The notes beneath the pieces were generated by a model, which saw only the letters and a program-made list of their open reading frames with translations, did no database searches and had not been told where the DNA came from. From the NCBI GenBank assembly GCA_021813365.1, contig JAKALB010000015.1, positions 1 through 34,737 on the forward strand: DNA of 34,737 bases, given 5' to 3'. The position numbers and the translations under genes were made by a program. The stretch comes from Pseudomonadota bacterium. Its GTDB lineage: Bacteria > Pseudomonadota > Alphaproteobacteria > Rhodobacterales > Rhodobacteraceae. This document shows positions 23,645-31,558 of this stretch, one piece after another (positions within the stretch are counted from its first letter, which is position 1; each line of letters starts with the position of its first letter).

Positions 23645-24503
23645 AAAGCAGATGTGCGTGTGACCGCCAGCGGTTCAAGGGGGGCTGCGCGGGATCGTTA
23701 CCGGGATAGTAGTTGATCGGCACGTTGATCGGCGTTCCCGCCGCGATGTCGCGGTCGTATTCCTGCTTCAATGTCTCGCTGTCATATTCGAAATGGTTGA
23801 AGATCCACAGACCGCGGTGACAGGGATCCTCGATCAGGCAGGGGCCGGTTTCCGGGCTGGCGATCAGTGTGCGCAGACCGGGCACGGCATCGACATCGGC
23901 CTGGCGCAGCTCGGTCCAGCGGCTGACCGGGATGACGAATTCATCCGAAAACCCGCGCAGCAGCGGCGAGGTCGGGGCCAGGTTCTGTTGCGGAAAGCAG
24001 CCGAAGGCCTTGTGGTCAAGCATGTGTTTCGGGATGCCATGGAAATGCCAGGCCAGCGCCATGCCGCCCCAGCAGACGCCGAAGGTGGAATGCACATGGG
24101 TCTGGGTCCAGTCCATCACGCGCCGCAGTTCATCCCAGTAGGTCACGTCTTCGAAGGGCAGATGCTCGATCGGCGCGCCGGTGATGATCAGGCCGTCGAA
24201 CTTCTCGCCGGAGGCTTCGACCTCGGCAAAGGGGCGGTAGAAGGTGGCCATGTGTTCGGCGGCGGTGTTCCGGGTCTGATGCTCGGTCATGCGGATCAGC
24301 TGGAAGTCGATCTGCAGCGGCGTCGCGCCGATCAGCCGGGCGAACTGGTTTTCGGTCTGGATCTTCTTGGGCATCAGGTTCAGCAATCCGATGCGGATCG
24401 GTCGTATGTCCTGATGTGCGGCCCGGTCCGGCGTCATGACCATCACGCCCTCGCGCCGAAGCACGTCATAGGCGGGAAGGGTTTCCGGAAGGGTGATGGG
24501 CAT
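23580..24503 (-). CDS. metA: Homoserine O-acetyltransferase (MetA family)
   Basis: 307 aa, full length. It activates homoserine for methionine synthesis. Seen: catalytic Cys144 in [14 protein letters not shown] (Cys142 of E. coli), the His/Glu pair in FNHFEYD, and [17 protein letters not shown] near the start. At the acyl-CoA specificity position (E. coli 111) the sequence is ITGAPIEHL with Glu113. By published work on the family, Glu there predicts acetyl-CoA rather than succinyl-CoA. ATG 24503; no strong Shine-Dalgarno. Preceded by the P-loop ATPase gene 53 nt away on the same strand. I looked for a SAM-II riboswitch in that short gap and see none. Confidence 0.94.
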   Translation of the reverse strand: MPITLPETLPAYDVLRREGVMVMTPDRAAHQDIRPIRIGLLNLMPKKIQTENQFARLIGATPLQIDFQLIRMTEHQTRNTAAEHMATFYRPFAEVEASGEKFDGLIITGAPIEHLPFEDVTYWDELRRVMDWTQTHVHSTFGVCWGGMALAWHFHGIPKHMLDHKAFGCFPQQNLAPTSPLLRGFSDEFVIPVSRWTELRQADVDAVPGLRTLIASPETGPCLIEDPCHRGLWIFNHFEYDSETLKQEYDRDIAAGTPINVPINYYPGNDPAQPPLNRWRSHAHLLYGNWINEIYQTTPYDLARIGT

Positions 24504-24519
24504 CTTGGTCTCGGTCTCG

Positions 24520-24547
24520 GGTCTGAAGGCAGGGGTCTGAAGGCAGG
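24520..24547. repeat. Two perfect tandem 14-nt units before metA
   Basis: GGTCTGAAGGCAGG occurs twice head to tail, with a partial third (GGTCAGG). It fills most of the 53-nt gap between the ATPase gene and metA. Confidence 0.65.
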
Positions 24548-24556
24548 GGTCAGGAG

Positions 24557-25438
24557 TTAGCGGGTGGCCCCGCGTTGTTCAAGCGTCCGGTCGATCGCGG
24601 TGGCCATGAGCGCGTCGAAGTCGGCCTGGGTCTCGACCCGGGCGACCTCTTCGGCGGTGACGGTGACGCCCCAGCGTGCCATCGCGGCATAGCGCGGCTG
24701 GCGGCTTTCCAGCAGCCGGGCATAGCCAAAGCGCAGGAAGGCGTCAGGGTCGACCTGGGTGGCGGGCAGGCCCTCGCGGGCCAGGAATTCGGCCCAGACC
24801 TGGGTCAGGAATTCGGGGCGGTAATACATCGGCTTGGGCGCGCGGTCGAAGCGGCGGCAGAGTTCTGCGCGATGCGCCTCGGATCCCTTGATCCAGACCA
24901 GGAGGTGATGATCGGCCAGTTCGCGCATCACCGGATCGTCGGGATTGTCGCCATCCACGACCTCGCAGATGGAGCCTGATGTGTCGCAGACGAAATGCGG
25001 ATAGCCATAGAGGTCGCGCGCCCGGTCGATGAAGCGCGTGGTGTCCAGCATCGCGGCGATTTCGGCCTGGGAGTGCTGCTCTTGCCGGCGGCGGTATTCG
25101 TCGAAGGCCAGGCCGCCGCGCGCCGGATCGCCCGGCTTGCCCAGGTAGGTGGCAAGGGGCGTCAGATTGTCGAAGGTGATGTTGGAGGCGATATAGACTG
25201 AATCCGACATCAGCAGTTCCCGCAGGAGCGGGTTCTTCATCGCCTCGCGCTTGAACATGTCGGCGATGAACTCGCCCATGTAGCGGGTGCCGATGCGGTA
25301 ATCGACCGAGTAGTGGAACCAGCCGCCGGCGGCGCGCAGGAGATTGGCGAGCCGTGTCTTGCCCAGGCCGGACATGCCGAACAGCAGCACCCGTTTTGCG
25401 GGGGCTTCGAGATAGGCGCGGGCGTCGGCGTAGATCAT
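24557..25438 (-). CDS. P-loop ATPase of unknown function
   Basis: 293 aa. A P-loop, [15 protein letters not shown], is at about 18-32. Later blocks [30 protein letters not shown] and [19 protein letters not shown] resemble kinase-like or deoxynucleoside-kinase-like folds, but I recognise no named family. A possible Walker B Asp is in HFVCDTSGS. There is no membrane segment or signal peptide, so it is cytosolic. It lies directly upstream of metA on the same strand and may be co-transcribed with metA, the hydrolase and ppk2. Whether it phosphorylates a metabolite linked to methionine synthesis is open. Confidence 0.75.
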   Translation of the reverse strand: MIYADARAYLEAPAKRVLLFGMSGLGKTRLANLLRAAGGWFHYSVDYRIGTRYMGEFIADMFKREAMKNPLLRELLMSDSVYIASNITFDNLTPLATYLGKPGDPARGGLAFDEYRRRQEQHSQAEIAAMLDTTRFIDRARDLYGYPHFVCDTSGSICEVVDGDNPDDPVMRELADHHLLVWIKGSEAHRAELCRRFDRAPKPMYYRPEFLTQVWAEFLAREGLPATQVDPDAFLRFGYARLLESRQPRYAAMARWGVTVTAEEVARVETQADFDALMATAIDRTLEQRGATR

Positions 25439-25452
25439 GGCTGCGGTCCGAT

Positions 25453-25480
25453 GGATGGGGGCCGGTGGATGGGGGCCGGG
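25453..25480. repeat. Two tandem 14-nt units upstream of the ATPase gene
   Basis: GGATGGGGGCCGGT then GGATGGGGGCCGGG (13 of 14 identical), just before dispersed repeat copy D. Confidence 0.65.
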
Positions 25481-25503
25481 GGGTGGTGTCCGGTGGGCGG
25501 TTC

Positions 25504-25549
25504 GGGGGCGCTGCCCCCGGACCCCCGGGATATTTGTGAACAGATGAAA
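25504..25549 (+). repeat. Dispersed hairpin-GATATTTG repeat, copy D
   Basis: Hairpin GGGGGC-GCT-GCCCCC, then ACCCCCGGGATATTTG, then CAGATGAA. It lies between the EamA gene stop and the ATPase gene start. Confidence 0.75.
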
Positions 25550-25561
25550 TTGCGAGGGGTT

Positions 25562-26494
25562 TCATGGGCGACGGGGCCGCGCTGGCCGAAAAAGGCGGCG
25601 GATCAGGCGGCCGTCGAGGAGGATCATGCCGAGGCTGAGGAGCGCGAGGCCAAGGACGGCCTCGGGCGGCAGGCTTTCGCCAAAGGCGATGCGGCCGAAC
25701 AGCACGGCGAGCGGAGCGATCAGCAGGGTGACAAGCCCCAGGTTGCCGGCTCCGGCCTGGGCCAGGATCGTGTAGTAGAGGCGGTAGGCCAGGGCCGAGG
25801 CGAGCAACGCGAGATAGGCCAGCGCCGCCAGGGCGGTGGGTGGGGGCAGGCGGGTGGGCAGGCCGTCGAGGATCAGGGCGGCGGGGACCATGATCGCCGC
25901 GCCGACCGTGAGCATGCCGGCCGCCGAGACTTCGGGCCGGATGCCGCGCAGGCGGTGGCGGCCGAAGACGCTGGCGCCGGCGTAGCTGACACCGGCCAGC
26001 AGGATCGCCAGCTGACCCAGCGAGGTCAGGTCCATCTGGGTCAAGGCGGCCGGGCCGACGATGATCGCCACGCCGCCCAGGCCCAGCAGCACGCCGAGCA
26101 GGCGGTTGGCGGTCAGGCGTTCGTCCGGAAAGACCAGCGCCGCCAGCAGCACTGTGAAGAGTGCCGTGCCGGCGTTCAGGATGCCCGCGAGCCCCGAGGC
26201 GACATGGGACTGGGCCCAGACGATGAGCGAGAATGGCAGGGCGACATTGAACAGGCCCAGCCCCAGGCAGGTGATCACGAAGCTTCGATCGCGCGGCACC
26301 GGCAGGCGGCTCAGCGCCACGAAGGCCCAGAGCGCCAGGGCCGCGCCGAGCACCCGGGCGGCGACCACGCTGGCCACCGGAACGGCGGCCAGCGCGGCGT
26401 GGTTGGCGGTGAAGCTGCCGCCCCAGATGCCGGCAAGCGCCGCCATCAGCAGCCAGCCACGCAGCGTCAGTCGGGTTTGTTGCACAGGTTCCAT
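25562..26494 (-). CDS. DMT-superfamily (EamA) transporter 1
   Basis: 310 aa with about ten hydrophobic segments arranged as two EamA halves. The N-terminal half begins LLMAALAGIWGGSFTANHAAL; the GGSF context is typical of EamA exporters. The half-ending helices carry NAGTALFTVLLAALVFPDERL and LLIAPLAVLFGRIAFGES, the duplicated family motif. Such proteins export amino acids, nucleosides or other metabolites; substrate unknown. The stop is 12 nt from repeat copy D. A second EamA gene lies 51 nt upstream but is quite different in sequence, so this is not a recent duplication. Confidence 0.9.
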   Translation of the reverse strand: MEPVQQTRLTLRGWLLMAALAGIWGGSFTANHAALAAVPVASVVAARVLGAALALWAFVALSRLPVPRDRSFVITCLGLGLFNVALPFSLIVWAQSHVASGLAGILNAGTALFTVLLAALVFPDERLTANRLLGVLLGLGGVAIIVGPAALTQMDLTSLGQLAILLAGVSYAGASVFGRHRLRGIRPEVSAAGMLTVGAAIMVPAALILDGLPTRLPPPTALAALAYLALLASALAYRLYYTILAQAGAGNLGLVTLLIAPLAVLFGRIAFGESLPPEAVLGLALLSLGMILLDGRLIRRLFRPARPRRP

Positions 26495-26545
26495 GATTGC
26501 GGTTTACCAAATCGGGTCCGGCGGGGCGACCCGGAGCTTGCGGCT

Positions 26546-27415
26546 TCAGCGGGGGCGGGTCGATCGCAGGTTCAGTCCGATTCCGGCGAAGATCACCACG
26601 CCGCCCAAGAGCACCCAGGGGTCGAACGGCTCGGCATAGGCGAGCGCGCCCACCACGGCGATCAGCGGCAGGCGCAGGAAGTCGATGGTGACCACAAAGC
26701 CTGCGGGCGCCATCGACAGGGCGGTGGTCAGTGACAGATGGGCGAAAACACCGCAAAAGCCGATGAGCACCAGCCAGGGCAGGGTCTGCGCGGTGGGCCA
26801 GGCGAGATGGCCATCCCAACCGGCACAGATCAGGCCGAGGCCGAACTGCATGGCGGTCAGCCAGAACAGGATGCCCAGGACCGAGGTGCCGCGCGTGAGC
26901 CGCTTGGTCAGGATCGCCACGCTGGCAAAGGCCAGGGCGGCGCCGGTCGCGGCCATGACCCCCAGGTTCAGCGCGGCCGGATCGGGCCGCGCCACGATCA
27001 GCACACCCAGAAACCCCAGCGCCGCGGCCGCCAGGCGCAGGAGGGTCAGGCGCTCGGCCAGGAAGAGGGGTGCCAGCAGGATCACCCAGAGGGGCGAGGT
27101 GAACTCCAGGGCGAACAGTTGCGCCAGGGGGATCTGCGTCAGCGCCCAGAACCACAGGTTCTGACCGAGAAAATGCACCGCGTTGCGCAGGCCATGGCCG
27201 CCCAGGTTGCGAAACGGCACTTCGCCCAGGCGGCCGGTGGCCAGGCCATAGGCCAGCACCAGGGCAAGACCCACGGCGGAACGGGCCGTCAGGATCTCGA
27301 AGGAGTCATGCACTGCGCTGACGTTTCGGCCCGCGACGGCCATGGCCGAGAACGACAGGACCGAACCCAGCATCCACAGTGCGGCCCGGCCCGGGCGGTC
27401 GGCCGCCTCAGTCAT
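26546..27415 (-). CDS. DMT-superfamily (EamA) transporter 2
   Basis: 289 aa from ATG 27415 (MTEAADRPGRAALWM); a TTG four codons upstream is possible. Two EamA repeats with ten predicted helices; motif blocks FALEFTSPLWVILLAPLFLAERL and TIDFLRLPLIAVVGALAYAEPF end the two halves. Inner-membrane exporter of unknown substrate. The ATG overlaps the last 8 nt of the upstream MFS gene, so the MFS and EamA genes are translationally coupled. No Shine-Dalgarno stands out, which fits coupling. Confidence 0.9.
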   Translation of the reverse strand: MTEAADRPGRAALWMLGSVLSFSAMAVAGRNVSAVHDSFEILTARSAVGLALVLAYGLATGRLGEVPFRNLGGHGLRNAVHFLGQNLWFWALTQIPLAQLFALEFTSPLWVILLAPLFLAERLTLLRLAAAALGFLGVLIVARPDPAALNLGVMAATGAALAFASVAILTKRLTRGTSVLGILFWLTAMQFGLGLICAGWDGHLAWPTAQTLPWLVLIGFCGVFAHLSLTTALSMAPAGFVVTIDFLRLPLIAVVGALAYAEPFDPWVLLGGVVIFAGIGLNLRSTRPR

Positions 27416-28655
27416 GCGGGTGGTCAAGCCGGTCGGCCCGGCGCAGCGCGGGAAACCAGGCAGCCCAGGCGCCGGTGACGATCAGCGTGCCGATACCGCC
27501 CAGCACGGCGGCCATCACCGGGCCGACAAAGCGCGAGACGACCCCGGTTTCGAACTCGCCCAGTTCATTCGAGCCCGAGATGAACAGACCCGACACCGCC
27601 GAGACCCGGCCGCGCATGTGATCCGGCGTGACGATCTGGATCAGCACCTGGCGCACGTTGACCGAAACCATGTCGCCCGCACCCAGCACCACCAGAGCGG
27701 CCAGGGACATCCACATGTTCCGCGACAGGCCGAAGGCGATGGTGGCCAGGCCGAAGGCGGCGACGCCCAGGAACATCTTGACCCCCGCCGCCCGCGTGAT
27801 CGGGTAGACCGACAGCCAGGCCGCCATCAACAGCCCGCCGACGGCCGGGCCTGCACGCAGCAACCCGAAGCCCAGCGGACCGACCTTGAGGATGTCGGTG
27901 GCAAAGGCGGGCAGCAGCGCGGTCGCCCCACCCAGCAGCACCGCAAACAGATCCAGCGAGATGGCGCCGAACACCACCTTGTTTTTCCAGACATAGGCGA
28001 GGCCCTCGCGCAACAGGGTCAGGGCATGACCGGCCTGGCGTTCGGGCGTGGTATGGGCGCGGATCGTGAGGATCATCGCCACGCCCAGCACATAGAGCAT
28101 GGCGGTCACGCCATAGGCGGTGGCGACGGAATGGGCGACAAGGAGGCCGCCGAAGAACGGCCCGATGATGACCGAGCCCATCCAGACCATCATGGAAAAG
28201 CTCATCGCCCGGGGCATGTCGCTGCGGCTGACCAGCATCGGCACCAGCGCATTGGTGGCCGGCGACAGGAAGGCGCGCGAGGCGCCGAACAGGCCCGCGA
28301 TGACGAAGATCGTGGTCAGGGACGGCGCGGATTGCAGCGAGACGATCATCAGCGCCAGCACGCCGATCATCTCGGTCAGCAGCGCCCAGAACACGATGGC
28401 CTTGCGGCTGACCCGGTCGGCCAGCGTGCCGGCAAACAGGGTCAGGGCGAACAGGGGGGCAAACTGGGCCAGACCCACCATGCCGACCATGAAGGCGCTT
28501 TGTTCGATCGACAGGGTTTGCCGAGCGATGGAATAGACCTGCCAGCCGATGGTCACCGCCTCGATCTGGCCGCCGAAGGTCACGGGCAGCATCCCCAGGA
28601 AATAGCGTCGGTAATCCGGGTGACGGGCAAGGAAATGCAGGGGATTTTCGGCCAT
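27408..28655 (-). CDS. MFS transporter (EntS-like MFS_3 type)
   Basis: 415 aa with 12 hydrophobic segments. The family loop between helices 2 and 3 is present (AGTLADRVSRKAIVF). FGGQIEAVTIGWQVYSIA near the start and FGASRAFLSPATNALVP in the middle are typical of the EntS-like exporter group. Inner-membrane H+-driven exporter, substrate unknown. First of a three-gene leftward set with the two EamA genes. Start at ATG 28655 (MAENPLHFLARHPDYRRYF); longer in-frame readings run into the GC-rich gap and are not membrane-protein-like. Confidence 0.9.
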   Translation of the reverse strand: MAENPLHFLARHPDYRRYFLGMLPVTFGGQIEAVTIGWQVYSIARQTLSIEQSAFMVGMVGLAQFAPLFALTLFAGTLADRVSRKAIVFWALLTEMIGVLALMIVSLQSAPSLTTIFVIAGLFGASRAFLSPATNALVPMLVSRSDMPRAMSFSMMVWMGSVIIGPFFGGLLVAHSVATAYGVTAMLYVLGVAMILTIRAHTTPERQAGHALTLLREGLAYVWKNKVVFGAISLDLFAVLLGGATALLPAFATDILKVGPLGFGLLRAGPAVGGLLMAAWLSVYPITRAAGVKMFLGVAAFGLATIAFGLSRNMWMSLAALVVLGAGDMVSVNVRQVLIQIVTPDHMRGRVSAVSGLFISGSNELGEFETGVVSRFVGPVMAAVLGGIGTLIVTGAWAAWFPALRRADRLDHPHD

Positions 28656-28985
28656 GATGGGACTTTGGTTGCGCCGCGCGACCTTGCCGTGGGGCGCAGG
28701 CAGGCACAAGGCCGAAAACCCCCGCCGCCGCCCGCGCTCACGGCTGCGGCCAGCCCCGGGGCAAAGATACTGCCCACGCGGCGGGCGCAGGCTGCGGGGC
28801 TGCCGGAATGGCTTGGCAGCCCAGGCGCGGCAGGTGGGTGAAGCGCATGGCGCCTGATGCGGGCCGCCCTTCCGGGTTGTGCAGCATGGCGGCCAGACCT
28901 GTGCAATTCTGCACGGCAACCCAGTCCTCCGCCCATGGCGAAGGCCGCAGGCCGCGCGTATATCGGGCGCAGCCAAAGGACAGCC
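28656..28985. other. 330-nt divergent gap with an 8-bp hairpin and a palindrome
   Basis: No gene is visible between the MFS and nitroreductase genes. The gap contains a perfect 8-bp stem with a 10-nt loop (28797-28804 with 28815-28822) and the palindrome GTGCA-ATTC-TGCAC (28901-28914). The latter is an operator candidate about 70 nt before the nitroreductase start. Confidence 0.45.
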
Positions 28986-29576
28986 ATGAACGCCCTGACC
29001 CAGCCCCCCCGCCTTGCCGACCACCCGGTGGACCCGATGTTCGTCACGCGCCACTCGGCCCGCGCCTTCACCGACGCGACGATCGACGAGAGTGACCTGC
29101 TGAGCATCCTGGAGGCTGCCCGTTGGGCGCCGTCGGGGGCGAATGTGCAGCCGACGCGGATTGCCTGGGCCCTGCGGGGCGATGCGGCCTTTGCCGATAT
29201 CCTGGCCAGCCTGGCGGACGGCAACCGGGTCTGGGCGGAACGTGCCGCGGCCCTGCTGGTCGTCGCCTCGAAGGACCATGTCGAGAAGGAGGGCGAGCGG
29301 CTGCCGCATGTCTCGGCAGCGTTCGATGCCGGGGCCGCCTGGATGAGCCTGGCTCTGCAGGCGCATCTGATGGGCTGGGTGGCCCATGCGATGGGCGGAT
29401 TCGACAAGGCCGGGGTCGCGCGGCGGCTGGGCCTGCCGGACGGTCACACACCGCATGTCGTGGTGGCGATCGGCCGCAAGGGCGATGCGGCGAGCCTGCC
29501 GGAGCACCTGCGCCCGCGCGAGGTGCCGAACGGGCGGATGCCCCTGGATCAGATCGCCCGGCGCGGCGGGTTCTAG
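28986..29576 (+). CDS. Nitroreductase-family protein
   Basis: 196 aa from ATG 28986, with AAAGGA 6 nt upstream; the frame is open further upstream but reads as nonsense. Family motifs: MFVTRHSARAFTDATID (the R-S-x-R-x-F FMN-binding start), LEAARWAPSGANVQPTR, SLALQAHLMGWVAHAMGGFD, and PHVVVAIGRKGD near the end. FMN-dependent, cytosolic, usually a homodimer; substrate unknown. Single gene with a long leader that holds a palindrome. Convergent with guaA across a gap of about 215 nt. Confidence 0.9.
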   Translation: MNALTQPPRLADHPVDPMFVTRHSARAFTDATIDESDLLSILEAARWAPSGANVQPTRIAWALRGDAAFADILASLADGNRVWAERAAALLVVASKDHVEKEGERLPHVSAAFDAGAAWMSLALQAHLMGWVAHAMGGFDKAGVARRLGLPDGHTPHVVVAIGRKGDAASLPEHLRPREVPNGRMPLDQIARRGGF

Positions 29577-29642
29577 GGCTTCGGTCTTCGGGGGGTGCCT
29601 GTCGCACGCCTTCCCGTTGCGGTTTTGCGGCGGGTCGGTGCC

Positions 29643-29681
29643 GGGGGCGCGGGCTGGGGGCGCGGGCTGGGGGCGCGGGCT
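29643..29681. repeat. Three perfect tandem 13-nt units
   Basis: GGGGGCGCGGGCT repeated three times without change, in the convergent gap between the nitroreductase gene and guaA. Confidence 0.8.
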
Positions 29682-29793
29682 GGCATCTGCGGCCGGTCTT
29701 CGCCAGAGCTCCGGCTTTGCGCCTGATGCCTCTCTGAAAGGCCGCACGCAGATCGCACCGGAGCAGAATGATCCGTCACGAGAACCCGGAACA

Positions 29794-31350
29794 TCATTCC
29801 AGTTCGATCGTGCCCGGCGGTTTTGACGTGCAATCGTAGAACACCCGGTTCACGCCCTTCACCTCGTTGATGATCCGCGTGGCGGTTTCTCCCAGGAATT
29901 CGTGCGTGAACGGATAATAGTCCGCCGTCATCCCGTCGACCGAGGTCACGGCGCGCAGGGCCAGCGCGTAGTCATAGGTGCGCCCGTCGCCCATCACGCC
30001 CACGGTCCGCATCGGCAGGATGGCCGCGAAGGCCTGCCAGATCTCGTCGTAAAGGCCATGCTTGCGGATCTGGTCGATATAGACCGCATCGGCCCGGCGC
30101 AGGATGTCGAGCTTTTCGGTGGTGATCTCGCCGGGGCAGCGGATCGCCAGGCCCGGTCCGGGGAAGGGGTGGCGGCCGATGAAGCCGGCCGGCAGCCCCA
30201 ATTCGCGGCCCAGGGCGCGGACTTCGTCCTTGAACAGTTCGCGCAGCGGTTCGACCAGCTTCAGGCCCATGGTTTCGGGCAGGCCGCCGACGTTGTGGTG
30301 CGACTTGATCGTGACGGAGGGGCCGCCGCTGAAGCTGACCGATTCGATCACGTCGGGATAGAGCGTGCCCTGCGCCAGGAATTCCGCCCCGCCCACCGCC
30401 CTGGCGTGTTTCTGGAATACGTCGATGAACAGCCGCCCGATGGTCTTGCGTTTCACCTCGGGGTCGCTGATGCCCTGGAGCGCGCCCAGAAACAGGGCGC
30501 TTTCGTCGGCATGGATCAGCGGGATGTTGTAGGTGTCGCGGAACATCGAGACGACCTGTTCGGCCTCGCCCAGACGCAGCAGGCCGTGGTCGACGAAGAC
30601 GCAGGTCAACTGGTCGCCGATCGCCTCGTGGATCAGCACCGCCGCGACCGAGGAATCGACGCCGCCCGACAGGCCGCAGATCACCTTGGCCTGGCCCACC
30701 TGGGCGCGGATCCTGCGGATCGCCTCTTCGCGGTAGGCGCCCATGGTCCAGTCGCCCTTGAAACCCGCCAGCCGCACGAAATTCTCGTAAAGCTGCGCGC
30801 CCTTGGGGGTGTGGTGCACTTCGGGATGGAACTGCACGGCATAGAAGCGGCGGGCGGGATCGGCGGTGATGGCGAAGGGCGCGTTGGGCGATGTGCCATA
30901 GACCCGAAAGCCGGGGGCGATTTTGGACACATGGTCGCCGTGGCTCATCCAGACCTGTTCGTCCCCGGTGGTGAACCAGCCCTCCAGCAACGGCAGCCGC
31001 TCGCCGGTGGGGGTGACATGGGCCTTGCCGAATTCGGCAGTGCCATGGCCGCCCTCGACCTTGCCGCCCAGCATGTGCATCATCACCTGCTGGCCATAGC
31101 AGATGCCCAGGATCGGCACGCCCAGATCGAACACGCCTCGGGGCGGCATCGGCGCGCCTTCGCTGTAGACCGAGGCCGGCCCACCCGAGAAGATGATGGC
31201 CTTGGGGGCGAAGGCCTTGAGAAAGGCCTCGTCCACCCGATTGAACGGGTGGATTTCGCAATAGACGTTCAGCTCGCGCAGGCGGCGGGCGATCAGCTGC
31301 GTCACCTGGCTGCCGAAGTCGATGATCAGAAGGCGGTCATGATGGGTCAT
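29794..31350 (-). CDS. guaA: GMP synthase (glutamine-hydrolysing)
   Basis: 518 aa from ATG 31350 ([15 protein letters not shown]). It converts XMP to GMP with ATP and glutamine ammonia. The class I glutamine amidotransferase domain has Cys84 in GICYGQQ and the His/Glu pair in VQFHPEV. The ATP-pyrophosphatase domain has the P-loop GLSGGVDSS, and the C-terminal dimerisation domain ends PPGTIELE, the usual GuaA terminus. The frame stays open upstream through the dispersed repeat, but those residues are not protein. Single gene, divergent from the mttB-like gene. Confidence 0.97.
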   Translation of the reverse strand: MTHHDRLLIIDFGSQVTQLIARRLRELNVYCEIHPFNRVDEAFLKAFAPKAIIFSGGPASVYSEGAPMPPRGVFDLGVPILGICYGQQVMMHMLGGKVEGGHGTAEFGKAHVTPTGERLPLLEGWFTTGDEQVWMSHGDHVSKIAPGFRVYGTSPNAPFAITADPARRFYAVQFHPEVHHTPKGAQLYENFVRLAGFKGDWTMGAYREEAIRRIRAQVGQAKVICGLSGGVDSSVAAVLIHEAIGDQLTCVFVDHGLLRLGEAEQVVSMFRDTYNIPLIHADESALFLGALQGISDPEVKRKTIGRLFIDVFQKHARAVGGAEFLAQGTLYPDVIESVSFSGGPSVTIKSHHNVGGLPETMGLKLVEPLRELFKDEVRALGRELGLPAGFIGRHPFPGPGLAIRCPGEITTEKLDILRRADAVYIDQIRKHGLYDEIWQAFAAILPMRTVGVMGDGRTYDYALALRAVTSVDGMTADYYPFTHEFLGETATRIINEVKGVNRVFYDCTSKPPGTIELE

Positions 31351-31395
31351 GCGCCCGCGTAGCTTTTGGGCGCGGGAATCGCAAGGGGCCAGCGC

Positions 31396-31447
31396 CGGGG
31401 GTTTCACACCCCCGGACCCCCGTGGGATATTTGGGGCAAGATGAAAG
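31396..31447 (+). repeat. Dispersed hairpin-GATATTTG repeat, copy E
   Basis: Hairpin GGGGGT-TTCAC-ACCCCC, then ACCCCCGTGGGATATTTG, then CAAGATGAAAGGG. Same hairpin loop as copy C, opposite orientation. It lies in the guaA/mttB-like divergent gap. Confidence 0.75.
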
Positions 31448-31558
31448 GGTTTGGAAGCGACGCGGAGTGATGTCGCTTTCGTGCCCCAAGCGCCGCATTT
31501 GCCGGGCGAGGCCGGGACCAAACGGCGCATAAGGCGACAAAAGGCTTTGGAGGCGATG

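Noticed and set aside
24504-24556. SAM-II riboswitch before metA
   Set aside because: The gap is only 53 nt, mostly a 14-nt tandem repeat, without the SAM-II pseudoknot sequences.
24744-27155. Long minus-strand open frame of about 800 codons across the ATPase gene and both EamA genes
   Set aside because: Out of frame with three well-supported genes; composition Gly/Arg/Pro-rich without domains.
31351-31530. Longer N-terminus of GuaA
   Set aside because: It runs through repeat copy E; GuaA begins at [15 protein letters not shown].
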